A stretch of DNA of 64,000 nucleotides from Triplophysa rosa (Eukaryota > Chordata > Actinopteri > Cypriniformes > Nemacheilidae). Position numbers and translations under genes: made by a program. Under the pieces are notes generated by a model. That model was not told where the DNA came from. It did no database searches and was given only the letters and a program-made list of their open reading frames with translations. How positions within the stretch are numbered: the stretch's first letter is position 1; every line of letters starts with the position of its first letter. Shown in pieces: positions 1 through 26,663 of the stretch. The stretch covers positions 5,395,812-5,459,811 of the forward strand of contig NC_079897.1 in the NCBI RefSeq assembly GCF_024868665.1, read 5' to 3'.

Positions 1-32
1 CCCTCTCTCTCTCCCCCCCCTCTCTCTCTCTT
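1..32. repeat. CT-rich microsatellite tract
   Basis: A pyrimidine-only run of CT dinucleotides with a C-tract in the middle lies just upstream of a splice acceptor at position 46-47. It may double as the polypyrimidine tract of that intron. Confidence 0.7.
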
Positions 33-47
33 GTGTGATTGGTTCAG

Positions 48-3000
48 ATCTCTCTGTGCACGAGTGGCAGCAGGACAGCAGCACTGGGAGCAACAGCAGA
101 GTTCTGAGTTACACCATCGCCATCAACAATCCACTGGGCCCCAAAACTGCTCCTGTGGTGGAAACACAGGTGGGTCCAAATTACTGTTCTTCTTTCTGAG
201 CTGTTTTGTCTTGACCCTCATTCTTACAGACTATGACTATGATAACACAATAGTTCTCGATGATTGCATCATTTCACCACCTACATCAGTATTTCTTTAA
301 ACCAAGTTGTGCCTCTAGCTTTTATTGAATATTTCAACTGGTGCTTTATTCGCTCAAGTAAAACCAGCACACAATACGTCTCTACTTAAGTCCTATGATG
401 GTTATAGCCAGAAAGAAGAAATAAATTGGACAAAAAAATTTAGAATTTAATTTAAATTTCACAACAATAATTACTCCGCTTTACATAATCAAAAACAAAC
501 TTTTCCAACTTCACAGCTCATGAAACACATTATTTTGTATGGAACTAACATAAGAACATGCTTTCATTTTCAGTGCATTTTATAAAGATTATCAACAGTA
601 TCCCATAGATGAGGAACAGGCCTCATTTCTTATTATCCCTCAAAATGAGTGTTTCATGATCAGACCCGGTGACTGTTTGTTGTGTTGCGCAGACTCTCCA
701 CAAGAACAGCACACGGGGGGAGTGTTACGTGGTGGATTCGGAGGTCATAACCTCAGGCATCCCCTACCAGGATTATTTCTACACTGTACACAGATACTGC
801 CTCACCTCCGTCAACAAGCACAAGAGCCGGCTCAGGTAAAACATCCTGACCATTGTTACGCTCACATTGTTACACTTCAAACGCAAACATCGCTGAGGAG
901 AACCCATTGTGTGTGCGTCTGCAGGGTCTCGTCCGATATATGCTACAGGAAGCAGCCGTGGAGTCTTGTGAAAGCTCTGATTGAGAAGAACACTTGGAGC
1001 GGCATTGAAGAGTATTACAGACACATGGGTAAGAAGCCGTTCGGAAAACCTCTCGTATCTCATTATTAATAAAAAGTGTCACTTAAATGTTATTTTGTGT
1101 CCTGATCAGAGATGGAAGTGTGTAAGTTGGAGACGCTGTTACAGACGGAGGTTACCGTAGTAAGTGCGGGAGAAGCGGCTTCTGCGGGCTCCGCCAAGAC
1201 GGCTCCCGGCCTGCGCAGACGCAAACGCAACTGCCCACGCCGAGCAGGAGATCGAGAGAGGGAGGGAACTGGAGCAGGTGGTGGGGAACGGGGCGATAGG
1301 GGGAACGGAGATGAACGAGAGAGGAGAGAAGTGGGTGAGTCGATTGCCTTAAAAAACTACAATTGCAAAACATTGGACTAGACTTGGATATTTTGTCCAT
1401 ATTGGGCATCCATGTGGAGCACTCTGACATCTAGTGGTGGAATTGCTGTTACAAAGCTAATAAGTTATTTTCCGTTCTCCAGGCGCTCAGTATGCCAAAC
1501 TAGGAGAGAGGTGGCGTGGAGCCGGCGTCAACAACAACAACAGTATCTCCACCATACTTCTCATCGTGAGCTTTATGTTAGTGTTCTCATCTGTGTGTGT
1601 TTGTACTGTCAGCATTGAAATGAACCGCTGATAACTTAAGGCTCGCTTTATATGAAGCAAAATTCAATCTGAGCTCATTCCGGCTTCCAGGCTGTCAATG
1701 CTGGTGGTGGGTGGAGAGCTGTTCTTCGCAGTTTCGTTCTACAGTTTGCTCGGCTCTCATTTCTGAAGATAACATTCTTTAACAAATGTCTGTCGCTACC
1801 ATAGTGTATAGAACACACGGTCTTGGACAGCTTGTTGAACAAGATGTTATGATGATGTTGATTTCAAGGTTTTTGAGAATCATATTATCTCTTCAAAATG
1901 AAAATTATGTGATCACGCTCATGTCATGTGAAACCTGCATGGTTATGCGAATCGGTTTCTTATAATGGATGCGGATAGGGACTGGAGCTGCTTTACTATT
2001 CTTTTGGAGCTTAAAGGTAGTTCGCCCCCCCAAAAAATTAATTTATCTTTTATTCACCCCCAAAACCTGTATGTGACTCTTTCATATGTGGAACACAAAA
2101 TAATTTATTTTGACTAATGGTTACCAACATTCTTTAAAATAGCCTCTTTTGTTTTGTGCCGAAGAAATTAAGTCATTCCGGTTTGGAATGACATGAGGGT
2201 GTGGAAATGATGAAAGATTTTTTTTATTTTTGAGTGAACAATCCCTCAAAAATCCCCAGTCCCTATCCACTTACATTATATAAAGAAACAGCCTACATAT
2301 TTTGCACAGAAATCATTATGGATTTTGAATGACATGAAGGTCAATTGTATTTAAAATGTGAATATTCTTTTTAACACATTTAAAGTCCGAGTAAAGTGAC
2401 ATTGAAATGTGTGTTCTGAGTTTGTCACACAACAGAAAATTGTGTTATTAACCACCCAGCCAAATTTGGGACTCTGCTCTCAAACGCTGTGGGCGTGTCC
2501 GCTGTTGGCTGTATAACCCAGTAGGCTATATGTGAATACGTTTTATTGGAGGATTTGAATTCAAACACACGCAAGTTAATGCGTGCGATAGATAATTCAG
2601 GAGCAGGTTAAAAGGTATGCGTATTTGGCGTGCTGTCCGGGGAGAAGGCTCCGGGCCCAGTATTAGCCCGAAACCAGACCGCATTGTGGTTACAAATAGC
2701 AGCCGGCAATGTTCAAGATAGCATTTGTGCACGGAGGCAGCTTAGAGAGACACGCTTCATAGGCAGCGTAACTGAAGTCCATTTGAATTATAAACAGAGA
2801 GCGTCTTTGCTATAACCAATCACATATTTAACAACTACAATACTAATTTCTCCCTAGAAATGCAATCAAAAGTTATTGAAAATTAAACTTATACTAAACT
2901 TAACATTTATACAAAACTATGCTCCAACGGGCGTTTTGGCCGCCATTTTATTTTTTTGTTTTATTTTTTCTCGACCAATCACGTTCCTCGCATGTTGTTA

Positions 3001-3722
3001 TGGAAACGACAGGTCTCCGTCATTGGTTAGCTGTGAAAAAGGTGCTTGACAGGATGTTTTTTAGTGAAGTTGAACTTTTTTCCAACCTCAAAAGACGCTC
3101 TGAGCTGCAGAAAAAGATGCTGGCGCTGGCGTTTTAAAAAAGCAATCAGGACTTTTCTTGAAAACACGGTTTACTCCGTAGGATTATAATGTAAAACAGA
3201 TGCTAGCAGCTTCAAAAAAGAAGTCAAGTGTGAACACAGACAGCTTTGTCTATTTGTAGTGGTTCTCTCTTGAGCTGATAAGGTAGATGCTGCAGCCGGG
3301 TGGATTGTGTGTTATTTGGCCTGAGATTTGCTTAGTTGGGCAGAGTGAGAGCCTGAAAGCGTGTGCGAAAAGCTTACAACCCTGAGCTCGTGACTGAGCA
3401 CACACCTGATGCTAAGCACTCTAGTGATAGGGGAGGGGCCATGCATGCTCGGACGCTCCATTGCGTCATCGATCCTCTGTTTTAGCCCCGCCTAAAAAAA
3501 TCCTGAAAAGAGAATTTGTGAAAAACTGTTTAATGGTTTAACTCCACAATTCAGTACTAAATACTTCCGAGTCTTTGTAATTGTTTCAGCAATACATTTC
3601 TAACATCTATAATGTGTTTAGAAACAATTCTCAGAATTCTCTTTACCCGGACTTTAATAACAAATATTGCAATGCTTCATAATGTCACACATAGTATTTT
3701 GAAAACAAAGGCTTTGCTAAGG

Positions 3723-3760
<38 letters not shown>

Positions 3761-6228
3761 GTTTCTCCATTCTTTTGCTTACTAATATCTTCCTGCTCTT
3801 TCTCTCATCTTGTTTTTCTTGCTTCCTGCATTTAGGATCTGTGTCAGGTAGAGCCTTTGTCTTTGTGATAAAGAAAAACAAAACACCCATTTTTGATTAT
3901 AATTCCTGTTACACCATATAGCAGAGACAGCTATATTTATATCTCTTCTCTGTAACTTCTCTAGTCTTGTGGTTCTTGTGGCATTGAACATGATGCTGTT
4001 TTACAAACTCTGGGCACTTGAACGGGCCGCACACACGCTGGAGACGTGGCACTCGTACTCTTTAACTGACAGGTACTTTTTTAAACCCTGGTTGTGATTG
4101 GAATGTCCAAATGGTGCTGATCAAGATTACACGTTTTTTACTCATGATGATTCAGTGAGATGTTTCTCTCTCCAGTCCTCTGCCCCAGTCCGCAGGAGAG
4201 TGGGCTCAGGTCCTGCAGCTCCAGAGGCAGTTTCATCAGGCTCAGATGAACAAATGGCAGCAGATCTTACAGTCTTCTGTCACACTTCTGGATCAGGTCT
4301 GGAAATGATGAATCCTTTACAGCTGACACCCAACTCTGACTTGTTTCTATTAGACATCAGTGAGAATATGTGGAAAGCTTTTCCGGAAGTCTCTTGCTTT
4401 CTTAGATGTTTATCGAGAGAGGACCTCAGTATTCTTACATGTGTCTCTTCTTTGGTGTTCCGAAAGATCTCAAACTATGGTTCGATTAGCCAGCCGTAAT
4501 AAAATCTTTGATCGAAAGTCAAACATCTCAATATGAACTCAAAGTTTCTCATCAAATTCATCCAAGTGCAAATGATCAGTTATGCTGTACACATTTATTT
4601 AAAGGTTTATATTTTTTTGGAAATGGTTAAGATGATCTGAGAACCTGCTCCAGGCATTTACCAATTTCTAGAAATATTTGTCGGACCAAGCATAAAACGT
4701 TTTTGTAATGTTTTACAGTATAGGTACGTCTCAAAAAATTAGAATATCATGAAGAAGGTCAATATTTTTTGTCACTCATTTCAGAAAGTGAAACCCATAT
4801 ATTATATAGATTCATTACACATAGAGTGAAATATTTCAAGCCTTTATTTCTGAAGTCCACAGTCAACGCAGCCATCTACCAGGAAATTTTAAAGCACTTC
4901 ATGCTTCCTTCTGCTGACAAGCTTTATGGAGACGCTGATTTCATTTTCCAGCAGGACTTGGCACCTGCACACACTGTCAAAGGTAGCAAAAGCTGGTTCA
5001 ATGACCATGGTGGTACTGTGCTTGATTGGCCAGCAAACCCACCTGACCTGAACCCCATAGAGAATCTATGGGGTATTGTCAAGAGGAAGATGAGAGACAC
5101 CAGACCCAACAATGCAGATGACCTGAAGGCCGTTATCAAAGCAACCTGGGCTTCCATTACACATGAGCATTGATGCAGTAATTCATGCAAAAGGAGGCCC
5201 AACCAAGTATTGAGTGCATAGAAATGAACATGCTTTTCAGAAGCCTGACATGTCTGTTTAAAATATCCTTTTTTTATTGATCTTATGTAATATTCTAATT
5301 TTCTGAGACACTGAATTTGGGGTTTTCATTATCTGTAAGCCATAATCATCAAAATTTCAAGAAATAAAGGCTTGAAATATTTCACTCTACAGTATGTGTA
5401 ATGAATCTATATAATATATGGGTTTCACTTTCTGAAATGAGTGACAAAAAATATTGACCTTTTTCACGATACTCAATTTTTTTGAGATGTACCTGTATAT
5501 GGCACTTTTTTGTACATTGGAAATCTGTACATTTCAACATTAAACGGTTATTGTAGTATCTGACTATAAAAATTTTAAGCAGAATATTTAAAAGTACTTA
5601 ATAAAGAGCAGCAGAGATTGTAAACAATGGTTTTATTTTTATTAGAGATGCACTGATATATTGGCCAATTATCGGTATCAGTATTTTTTACGTTATAGGC
5701 CGATAGTTTAAAAACAGCAGATGATCAGGGCCGATATGTCCTGTCAATCAAAAAAGGACATGAAAATGCAATGAATTTATGCTCTGTATATAGAAAATGT
5801 TAAGAAACATCACCCGTTTGATGTTTAATATTAATAGTCATTATATGAATTAATAACATTTAGAAAGTTAATAAATATTCATTTAACCTTCAGAATCCGT
5901 ATCTGCAGGTATCACTCTGAATAATCGGCTATCGGTGGAGAAATTTAGTATCGGTGCATCTCTTAATTTTTATTTATCCCGATGCATACACTCTTCATTA
6001 CATTAGCAGACAAGAGAAAATGTTTTGGTTGAGAATAATGAAAACAAACCTTCTAAAACGTATAATGACTCATGCAGACATTTATAATGACACTAAAAAA
6101 GCTTGAAATTTCATGTTTCTCCTCTGATGTAGATGAAACGGTCTTTGGAGAAGCTTCACAGAGGAATGATCCCCCCAGAGGTGCAACAGGAGTCTGATTC
6201 TGCACCAGAGACGGTCTCGGATCAGTGA
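48..6228 (+). CDS. gramd1a: GRAM domain-containing protein 1A (Aster-A), 3' part, eight exons
   Basis: GRAMD1/Aster proteins are ER-anchored and move cholesterol from the plasma membrane at ER contact sites; a VASt/ASTER domain binds the sterol. Exons read: 48-169, 693-835, 925-1028, 1110-1334, 1483-1565, about 3965-4072, 4176-4296, 6133-6228 (stop TGA 6226-6228). The upstream GRAM domain lies before the window. Exons 1-3 carry the ASTER domain: motifs INNPLGPKTAPVVETQ, GECYVVDSEV, GIPYQDYFYTVHRYC, YRKQPWSLVKALIEKN. Exon 4 encodes a basic, low-complexity linker. Exons 5-6 give the single membrane segment (SISTILLI joined to LVVLVALNMMLFYKLW), followed by a C-terminal helix region (EWAQVLQLQRQFHQAQMNKW). 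All junctions are in phase except exon 5 to 6, which is off by one base (see findings). GRAMD1A is preferred over 1B/1C from the ASTER wording and from the adjacent scn1b, as in human. Family identity is very likely, paralogue likely. Confidence 0.9.
2012..2247. mobile_element. Palindromic MITE, family A (eroded copy)
   Basis: The start resembles TTAAAGGTAGTTCGCCC and the end is a degenerate inverse (TGAGTGAACAATCCCT). Between them are inverted stretches related to the better copies at 35.2, 59.9 and 60.4 kb, including the GGAACACAAAA and ATGACATGAGGGTG blocks. No coding capacity. It lies in the large gramd1a intron between exons 5 and 6. Confidence 0.65.
2381..3656. mobile_element. Non-autonomous TIR element, ~1.28 kb, in a gramd1a intron
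   Basis: The left end TAAAGTCCGAGTAAAG and the right end CTTTACCCGGACTTTA are near-perfect inverted copies (one mismatch in 16). No transposase is readable between them; the interior is AT-rich with stray GC-rich pieces. I infer a non-autonomous DNA transposon. The superfamily is not assignable by eye, and no target duplication was confirmed. Confidence 0.6.
3725..3757. repeat. (TC)n microsatellite
   Basis: About 16 uninterrupted TC dinucleotides, in the gramd1a intron about 200 bp upstream of the exon encoding the membrane-segment end. Confidence 0.95.
4719..5498 (+). mobile_element. Tc1/mariner deletion derivative (~0.78 kb)
   Basis: The left end begins near GGTACGTCTCAAAAAATT and is mirrored at the right end by AATTTTTTTGAGATGTACC. 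The inverted repeats extend about 120 bp, sharing inner blocks such as GTCACTCATTTCAGAAAGTG and GAGTGAAATATTTCAAGCC. Only the 3' part of a transposase gene is left between them. The outer repeat ends differ at several bases, so this is not a recent insertion. It sits in the last gramd1a intron. Confidence 0.85.
4841..5173 (+). pseudogene. Tc1-type transposase, C-terminal remnant
   Basis: The open frame keeps the second catalytic Asp (FQQDLAPAH) and the catalytic Glu in NPPDLNPIENLWG. The spacing of 34 residues between them is the DD34E arrangement of classic Tc1 transposases. The DNA-binding domain and first catalytic Asp are missing, so no active enzyme can be made. The open frame begins upstream in the inverted repeat and is not a natural protein start. 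Confidence 0.88.
5643..5965. mobile_element. hAT-type MITE (323 bp) with 8-bp target duplication
   Basis: Ends are TAGAGATGCACTGATA and its imperfect inverse TATCGGTGCATCTCTTA. An exact 8-bp direct repeat ATTTTTAT flanks it on both sides (5635-5642 and 5966-5973), as expected for hAT insertions. The interior contains repeated ATCGGTATC-like words and no coding frame. Confidence 0.85.
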
Positions 6229-7655
6229 AGACACCATCACTCCCTGCCCAGCCACCAACCGCTTATAGACTCTGACCTGTGAGTATGCCGTCCAGGATGA
6301 GACAAATCATGGAAAGGGAGATGGTGGTTTCATCTCTCTGAGCTCTTTCAGTATCAGTGATGTTAATGTTGTGAGAACCTCTGTGGGTGTCCCACCTGTC
6401 CAGAGCAGAAGCTGCTGGACCTTCTACTGCTGTACAGCAAACACTCAACTATTTTATCCATAGCATAAACTCAACGGGTTTGAAGCAATAACACACACGT
6501 ATGGAATCGACTATAATCCATAGAGAACATGTGACTTCCAGCTGCACTGCATCATGAGCCGTTTTGGTCCAAATTGTTTGTCTGAGAAACACGCTTTCCA
6601 AAAAGAGGAATATTTCATGAAGAAATCCAGACAGAAATCTCAGGCGTGACATCCACCTCCGGTCTACTCCTCCACAAGATCAGTTTCTCCACCTGTCCAA
6701 CCGGACACGTCATTTTAGAGGATTTTTTTACATTTTCCTGGAAGAGACACTCCTTTGTATTCGATACCTCTACTGTTTTATTGTTAGTGCTGATTCAGAG
6801 CTGTTACTGAAACTTGTACGAAGCGAGAAAGTATGTTTGACCTTTACAGTATTTATTTGATAGACTTGAATCGCAGTCTTATGTCCACAGGCCATTGTGC
6901 GTTTCTGCTCGTGTGTGTGAACACGGACCAATGTACAAGGGATGAAATGGGGTGTACGAATACAAATTCCTATTTTAGCAATAATCATGTTGAGAAAATT
7001 GTAATGACAATTATAATCTAGGGAAATATGCAGAAAACATGGAACTGTTACAGAGCGTCAGTTAGACGGGTTGTTTTTAACTATTTAACTATTGTTTCTC
7101 CCTCATTTTTACAGTTTTTTGATGTTTTTGTTTGTAAGTCCCTCTGTGTTTATTACTTGGGGTTGAGCGGAGCTGTTTCACGTGATTGTGGTGTCAGGAC
7201 ACTCATTGAGTTGCTGTTATCAGACTTGAACTTTTCAGCGTTACTGTAAGCTCGACCGGCTAAAAGTACACACCGATTCTTCGGTCTTCTTGAAGCTGGA
7301 TGTTTAGGACCAACTAAAACTCAAGACCAGAAGAAACCAGAGCAGATCTGCAGGCAGTATTGCAATGTTTAAACACTGTAGACGGGGGAGTCTCGCAAAA
7401 AACATGTCCACATCATATTCCACCTCAAAATCAATAGAAAAAGGTTTTATTTTTTTGCACACAGACAATATTTTATTATTTATTGTATTGTGACATTTTC
7501 AGGAGATTAAGCCCCAGTTTTACAACATATTTTATTATATTATCATCATATTTTATTTTGGGTTTGTTTGTAAAACTCCTCCTCAGTGATAATTCTGACA
7601 TCTAGTGTAAACGCAATGAGTGTTATTTATTTAATAAAACAAATGACAGTACATC
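6229..7655 (+). other. Probable gramd1a 3' UTR with poly(A) signal
   Basis: No further exon follows the gramd1a stop. The first good AATAAA in an AT-rich context is at 7633-7638, so the 3' UTR is inferred to run about 1.4 kb. The short open frames here (for example at 6833-7249) have no recognisable similarity and are treated as chance. Confidence 0.55.
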
Positions 7656-8205
7656 AACTACTGCCATTTTGTATATGTTAATACATATACATATTTAAAT
7701 AAATCATAATTTTTCTGAACATTTTCATATTTCAACACTGAGAATTTGAGCGAAATTCGGGCTTAATTGTTGTGAGAATATCACAAAGCAAAATACTCCC
7801 TAGCTTCATTTCTATTAGCATGAAATTACATGCTGCGGTAAAATATAACCTTGACATGACTTTGTGAGATTCACCTGGAGGCTTTGGGTTTATTTTTTTC
7901 TAGTTTGATTTGGAAAGTCTGTTACTGTTATCCCGTCTGCACATTTCTTTTTTTTTTGTCTCTGTATTTGTCGTCTCACTTTCCTCCCTCCTCAGGGTCT
8001 GGGGTGCTGCTGTGCAAAGCCCTTGCTGAGTGATGTAAGCGTGTGCTATTTATTTGGGACAGAGAGGGACAGGATGAAGGTGGGATTTATAGACATGATA
8101 GTAAAGATGGCAGTCAAAAATGTATAATTAAAAAAATCGACAATTTTTTTTACAAATGTTGTGCTGTGTATTACTGAATGTTAGCTTTCTTTTTATACTG
8201 GAGTA

Positions 8206-8466
8206 TTTCTGGATATTCATTCACCCTCATGTTGTTTAAAATGTGTATATGACTTTCCCCCCTGTGGAACACAAAAGAAGATAGTTTGATAAATGTCTAT
8301 GGTTTTGTGTCCATACAATGGAAATCAATGGGGGGAAATGTTGTTTGGTTACCAAAATTTTTCAAAATATCTTCTTTTGTGTTCTGCAGAAGAAAGAAAG
8401 CCATGCAGGTTAGAAATGACAAGGAGTAATTCATTATGCAGCTATTTTTGGTTAACTGTCCCTTTA
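8206..8466. mobile_element. Palindromic MITE, family A
   Basis: Inverted halves with the shared words CACCCTCATGTTGTT, GGAACACAAAAGAAGAT, the middle ATGGTTTTGTGTCCATACAATGG, and TTCTTTTGTGTTCTGCAGAAG. The right end is TTAACTGTCCCTTTAA. The left terminus is degraded. No coding potential. Confidence 0.75.
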
Positions 8467-10329
8467 ATGATGTATTGCTAGACGCATTTAATGAACAAAA
8501 CATCAGACTTGTCTGATTTTACCTTTCAAACACATACACATTAGAAATCTAAACACCACACATAAGTTGTATGTATTTTATTTTATTTTGTACTATCTTG
8601 TCCATAATTTGGCATACAACATTTTCACTTAAACATGAAATGCATCCTTCTACAAAATGCCACAGAGCTGCTGACATTAGACAGTGATTTTCTGTGACAC
8701 CTATGTGTTAGTAGAATACCACCTATGTTTAAGTTATCCAAACACCAAAAGCAGTTGTGCTGTTAACAAACTGTTAGGTAATGATCACAACTGGCAGCCT
8801 TTATGACCGTGTTAATAAACGTGTATTTGAAGTCATGCAGTAGAAATCGACCAATGTAACAAACACTAAATGAAAGATATAAAAGTAAGAAAACCAGAGC
8901 TGGGAAGTCTCAAGAAGTTATCCATGCATAAAGGAAGTGAGACCTTGGCAGTGTTGTGCTGCCCTCTGTAGTCACTACCAGAAATTGGCTACTAAGAGGG
9001 GAAGGAAAAACTGGAAGGTTTTTACCGCACTTGTGAATGAATGCAACCCATTCCTGCTTTTCTTCTCATTCCTTTTTCTTTAGAAAACATCATGCTTGAA
9101 GAGCTAGAGGCTTGGGCATTGGTCACACAGGAGGCACACATTGGACTCTGAACTTCCAAGTCATTTAAAATGATTTCATGCAGCCCTTGTTTATTTTGTC
9201 AGTCAAGCCAAGAAAACTTGTTTGGTCAACATTATGACTTATCTTAATACCACATTTACAAAGAGAACTTCAGTAGATCTTGCCGAAAAACATCTATTGG
9301 TTTCCATTACAAATACCATTATGAACCATAGCTGTTAAAACCATCAGCTGTGCCATTAAAACCATTAGAAAAAATCTTTAGTTTGTATTGTGTTGGGCCT
9401 TTTCCCTGTAGGATTTAATGGTGTCTACTGGTTCCCGTCCACCAGGTAACATCCCACTAATAGCACCCAACAAATTACCATCAGAGATCATTATAGTTCC
9501 TATTAAACCCAATACAATTCTCATTATAACCATTAAATTCATTACAATTTCACTGATGATTTCTATAGTTTTTTCCCCAGCAGGGGAAGCAGAGCTTGGC
9601 TAAGTTATCATAGACAACAATGCACTTTTTCCACTAATGGTTAAACGTGACATTCATTTGCTTTACACTTGTAAAGAATGACACTGACAATGCGAGTTTT
9701 GCACAGGTGAGGACAGAGAGCGCCACCTGTAGGCTACGTGGATGAGATTTGATAACACAGCCTTTACTCTTGATTATGCTTGCAGCTTGGTCCAGAAATA
9801 TTTTTAAAGTCCCTGTGAATGGGAAGTTGCGATCGTTTTTACTTCCGTATTTTGACGCATTTCCGAGTGAAATGGAATTTTGAATGAGAAAAATAATGGC
9901 CGTGGTTTTCGTCTAACATACGTCATCTAAGATGGATAGTCACTACAGGACGGAAGTGCATTTTCAGACTTTATCTAAAGATTACGAGGGCACACGATTT
10001 TTTCAAAAGAGAATGACCCACGTTCATAAACTATTTACAATTAACGCTGCAATATTTCATGAAAAATAGCCATTGTAATTTTTTTTCAATGGGACTTTTT
10101 CGTGTTTCCCTCAAAATGATTAATTTCTGAATAATATACATTATTTTTCTGCGTATGTATATACGTTTTATACATAACAATAATCAATATTTGTTATCCT
10201 GTCTGTGAAATCCAGGCTAAAGTCTAATCATCGAAATATGATATTAAAGTTTGATTTTAATAATTAATGTCACTATAATTTCAATCTTTGACATGGCCTA
10301 TATTAAAGATATTGTTGGACTTTAAAGGC

Positions 10330-10710
10330 AGTCCTGCATGTTCAAAAATTTGTACTGAGACGTTCTTCAAAATCGATTAGAAGTTTATTATCAGATGTAA
10401 AAAGGAGTAACAAAGCTTTGGGTTGCCAGTAAATCACCACGCTCTCCACCACAAGCCAACAACCAAAATATTCAAATACACCCATATTTATAAAGTATGT
10501 GACGTCGCTCTATCTTCTGACTCCTCCTCTGCTTTTTGCTCCCTTTCCACCAATCACCATACGCCACGTTTATCTGCGTAGTTCCTGAAAAATAAAACCT
10601 TCTCAAAACATACATCCTGTGGTCGGTCTCTAGTATTGAGGAATGTTCTCCAGGGGCACCCTCCCCCAAGGAGTGGTCTCCTAAAAACAGTTTATTGTGG
10701 CCGGACAACA
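10330..10710 (-). mobile_element. Candidate solo LTR of a retroelement
   Basis: Read on the minus strand, the block starts TGTTGTCCGG, carries a TATA-like TTTATAAATATGGG, and later an AATAAACTTC poly(A)-like signal, in the order expected of an LTR (U3, TATA, R, poly(A)). No gag/pol sequence is adjacent. The downstream boundary and a target duplication could not be fixed, so the call is tentative. Confidence 0.4.
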
Positions 10711-11818
10711 CACCAACATTCTTAACATTCTTTTAGTAAAAAGAAAACACTTAATCATCTAATGTTTTTAATTATATAGCGTTGTTTCTTAATCCTATGA
10801 TTCATTAAAACACATCACAACTCATGATTATACTTAGAACATATACAGTGGATTGATTCATAACATTTATTTTTCTTTGTGACTCTTTATATGTGTGTGT
10901 GTTTATCTAGATAATTTACGACTCCAACCCCCAACTTTCTCTGTTTTCTTTGTTTGCCCCAGTAACTTTCCACTGAGTGAAATAGAAAGCACATGACAAA
11001 AACACACAGCTTAATGAAACAAATGAAAGAAAACACTTATTGATTATATTGATATTTAAATCATACTTTTATCTAAAAAATATTCCCACAATATCAAGAT
11101 TATATTTTTACAGAATGTAGTTTACATTACGTAGGATGATTTTAGGTAGAAAAAAAATCTTTTCACAGTCAGGGTCACATTTTAGGTTCTAGCGATCATT
11201 ATTCGGGGAAAAATGTATTTAAATTATAGTCTATATTCTATATTTTTGATATTGTTTAAATTTTCTATATAATGTTTTTCTAATATATTTGTCATATTTT
11301 AACCGGCTCATATATCGTATTTTTGTATAGCTGTCCTCTGGCTCAGTAGATACAAATGTGATTTAGCATTTTTATCACACGTATGTATACGTAGATCACC
11401 TCGTGTGGAAAAATTAAACAGCAGATGCTCAAACAAATACTGTATGTACAAGTCATGTTCGGTACTTGGTATTGTTCAGTGTTACACATTTAAACCTGTT
11501 AATGCATCCTTCATATATGAACCTCAATGCTGTTGTCTACAATGTAACATAACTTCAGAGTCAAAACCCTTCCATATCTAACCCTGCTGCGGTCACAGAG
11601 CGTCAGTGGGAGTGGCGGAGCAGGCAGTCGGTGATGTCATGTTGGGTGGAGCGTCAAGCTTTTGGCTTGAGAGTTTTCTTGCCCCTGAAAAGAAACGCAT
11701 AACGCGTTAAATTCAGAATAAAAGATGTGTATATATGTTGCTTGTGTCTTTGAGCAAATTAAAGGGTCCGGATAGGAATTTAAGTTTTTTTTCATTGGAT
11801 TCAACAAACCTACCCGTG

Positions 11819-25730
<13,912 letters not shown>

Positions 25731-26663
25731 CTTCAGATGATAGCTGTTTTCTTCTGAGCCGACTCAGTTTTTTCTTAACACACACAAACACATACACACA
25801 AACCAGGAGGTGAGGACAATACGTCCGCTGGTTCTGTGAACAGATGAGCTTGACGGTGTAGACAATGGATCAGGCCAGATGAAGACGGGGTTGATTGCGG
25901 TGAGGTTGTCACTGGTTCACTGGCTGGAGATGGTGGCTCCTTTCCCTCCAGTCTGGTGGGAGTCGGGTGTTGTGATGAGGAGTGAGAAAGTCCAGTGAGG
26001 GAGTGTCAGAGATGCAACGCTTTTAGTGCAACGCGATCGGTTTAATAAGTCCAGCCCGTAGTATTCAGTTACTCAACGACAAGAACGGAGATGTCAGACT
26101 CTGTTTCAGTTAGTAATTGTTCTTCTAATGTTTTCTTGATCTATTTATATTTTGGTTACAGTTAGCTGCTTAAATGAATACTTTTTTGTGATCGAATATT
26201 CTAATAGATGTCAAATCTGACTTGCAAATATAGTGATTTACCAAACAACCAAGTCTGTGGAAGACTTGAGAATTTATATAATTAGAAAATAATGCAGATA
26301 ATGGAAGACACCTAACTAAAAAAGATTTTGAGCACTGTACAGTTATGGGAAACGTTGTCTAGGTTGTTTAACCTGAGAAAATAAATAATTTAGCAGAAGC
26401 AATCTTTGTGCCACAGTAGTTAGAAATGGAAGCATGAATTGTCTTTGGCTTTATGCAAACATACGTTTAGACATTCCCTTTAATGCTCAGTGATGTTTAT
26501 TGCTGATGTATTTTGTGAATTTTGCTTATGAAATGTTAATGTGTGAACTTGAAGATATGTATCTTAGGATCAGTGAGAAGTTTGAAATTATAGACTTATA
26601 GCCATGCATAACGTGGAAATGTTGTAAAAGTTGTAAAATATAAAATAGATTATATATATATAT

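Larger units (their letters stand above)
7656..11818. other. Intergenic, gramd1a to scn1b (tail-to-tail) plus scn1b 3' flank
   Basis: No exon of either neighbour was recognised. It contains an eroded family A MITE (8206-8466), a repetitive-looking stretch rich in ACCATTA-type words (about 9280-9600), a candidate solo LTR (10330-10710) and AT-rich unique-looking sequence. The scn1b 3' UTR must occupy part of the right side; its poly(A) site was not pinned down. Confidence 0.6.

Noticed and set aside
9418..9603. Ile-rich 61-codon frame
   Set aside because: Comes from a low-complexity ATT/ACC repeat region; composition is explained by the DNA.
11637..11700. Extra scn1b coding exon downstream (acceptor-like TTTTCAG on the minus strand)
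   Set aside because: The scn1b frame already ends with the conserved tail and stop at 11819; at most this could be a 3' UTR exon.
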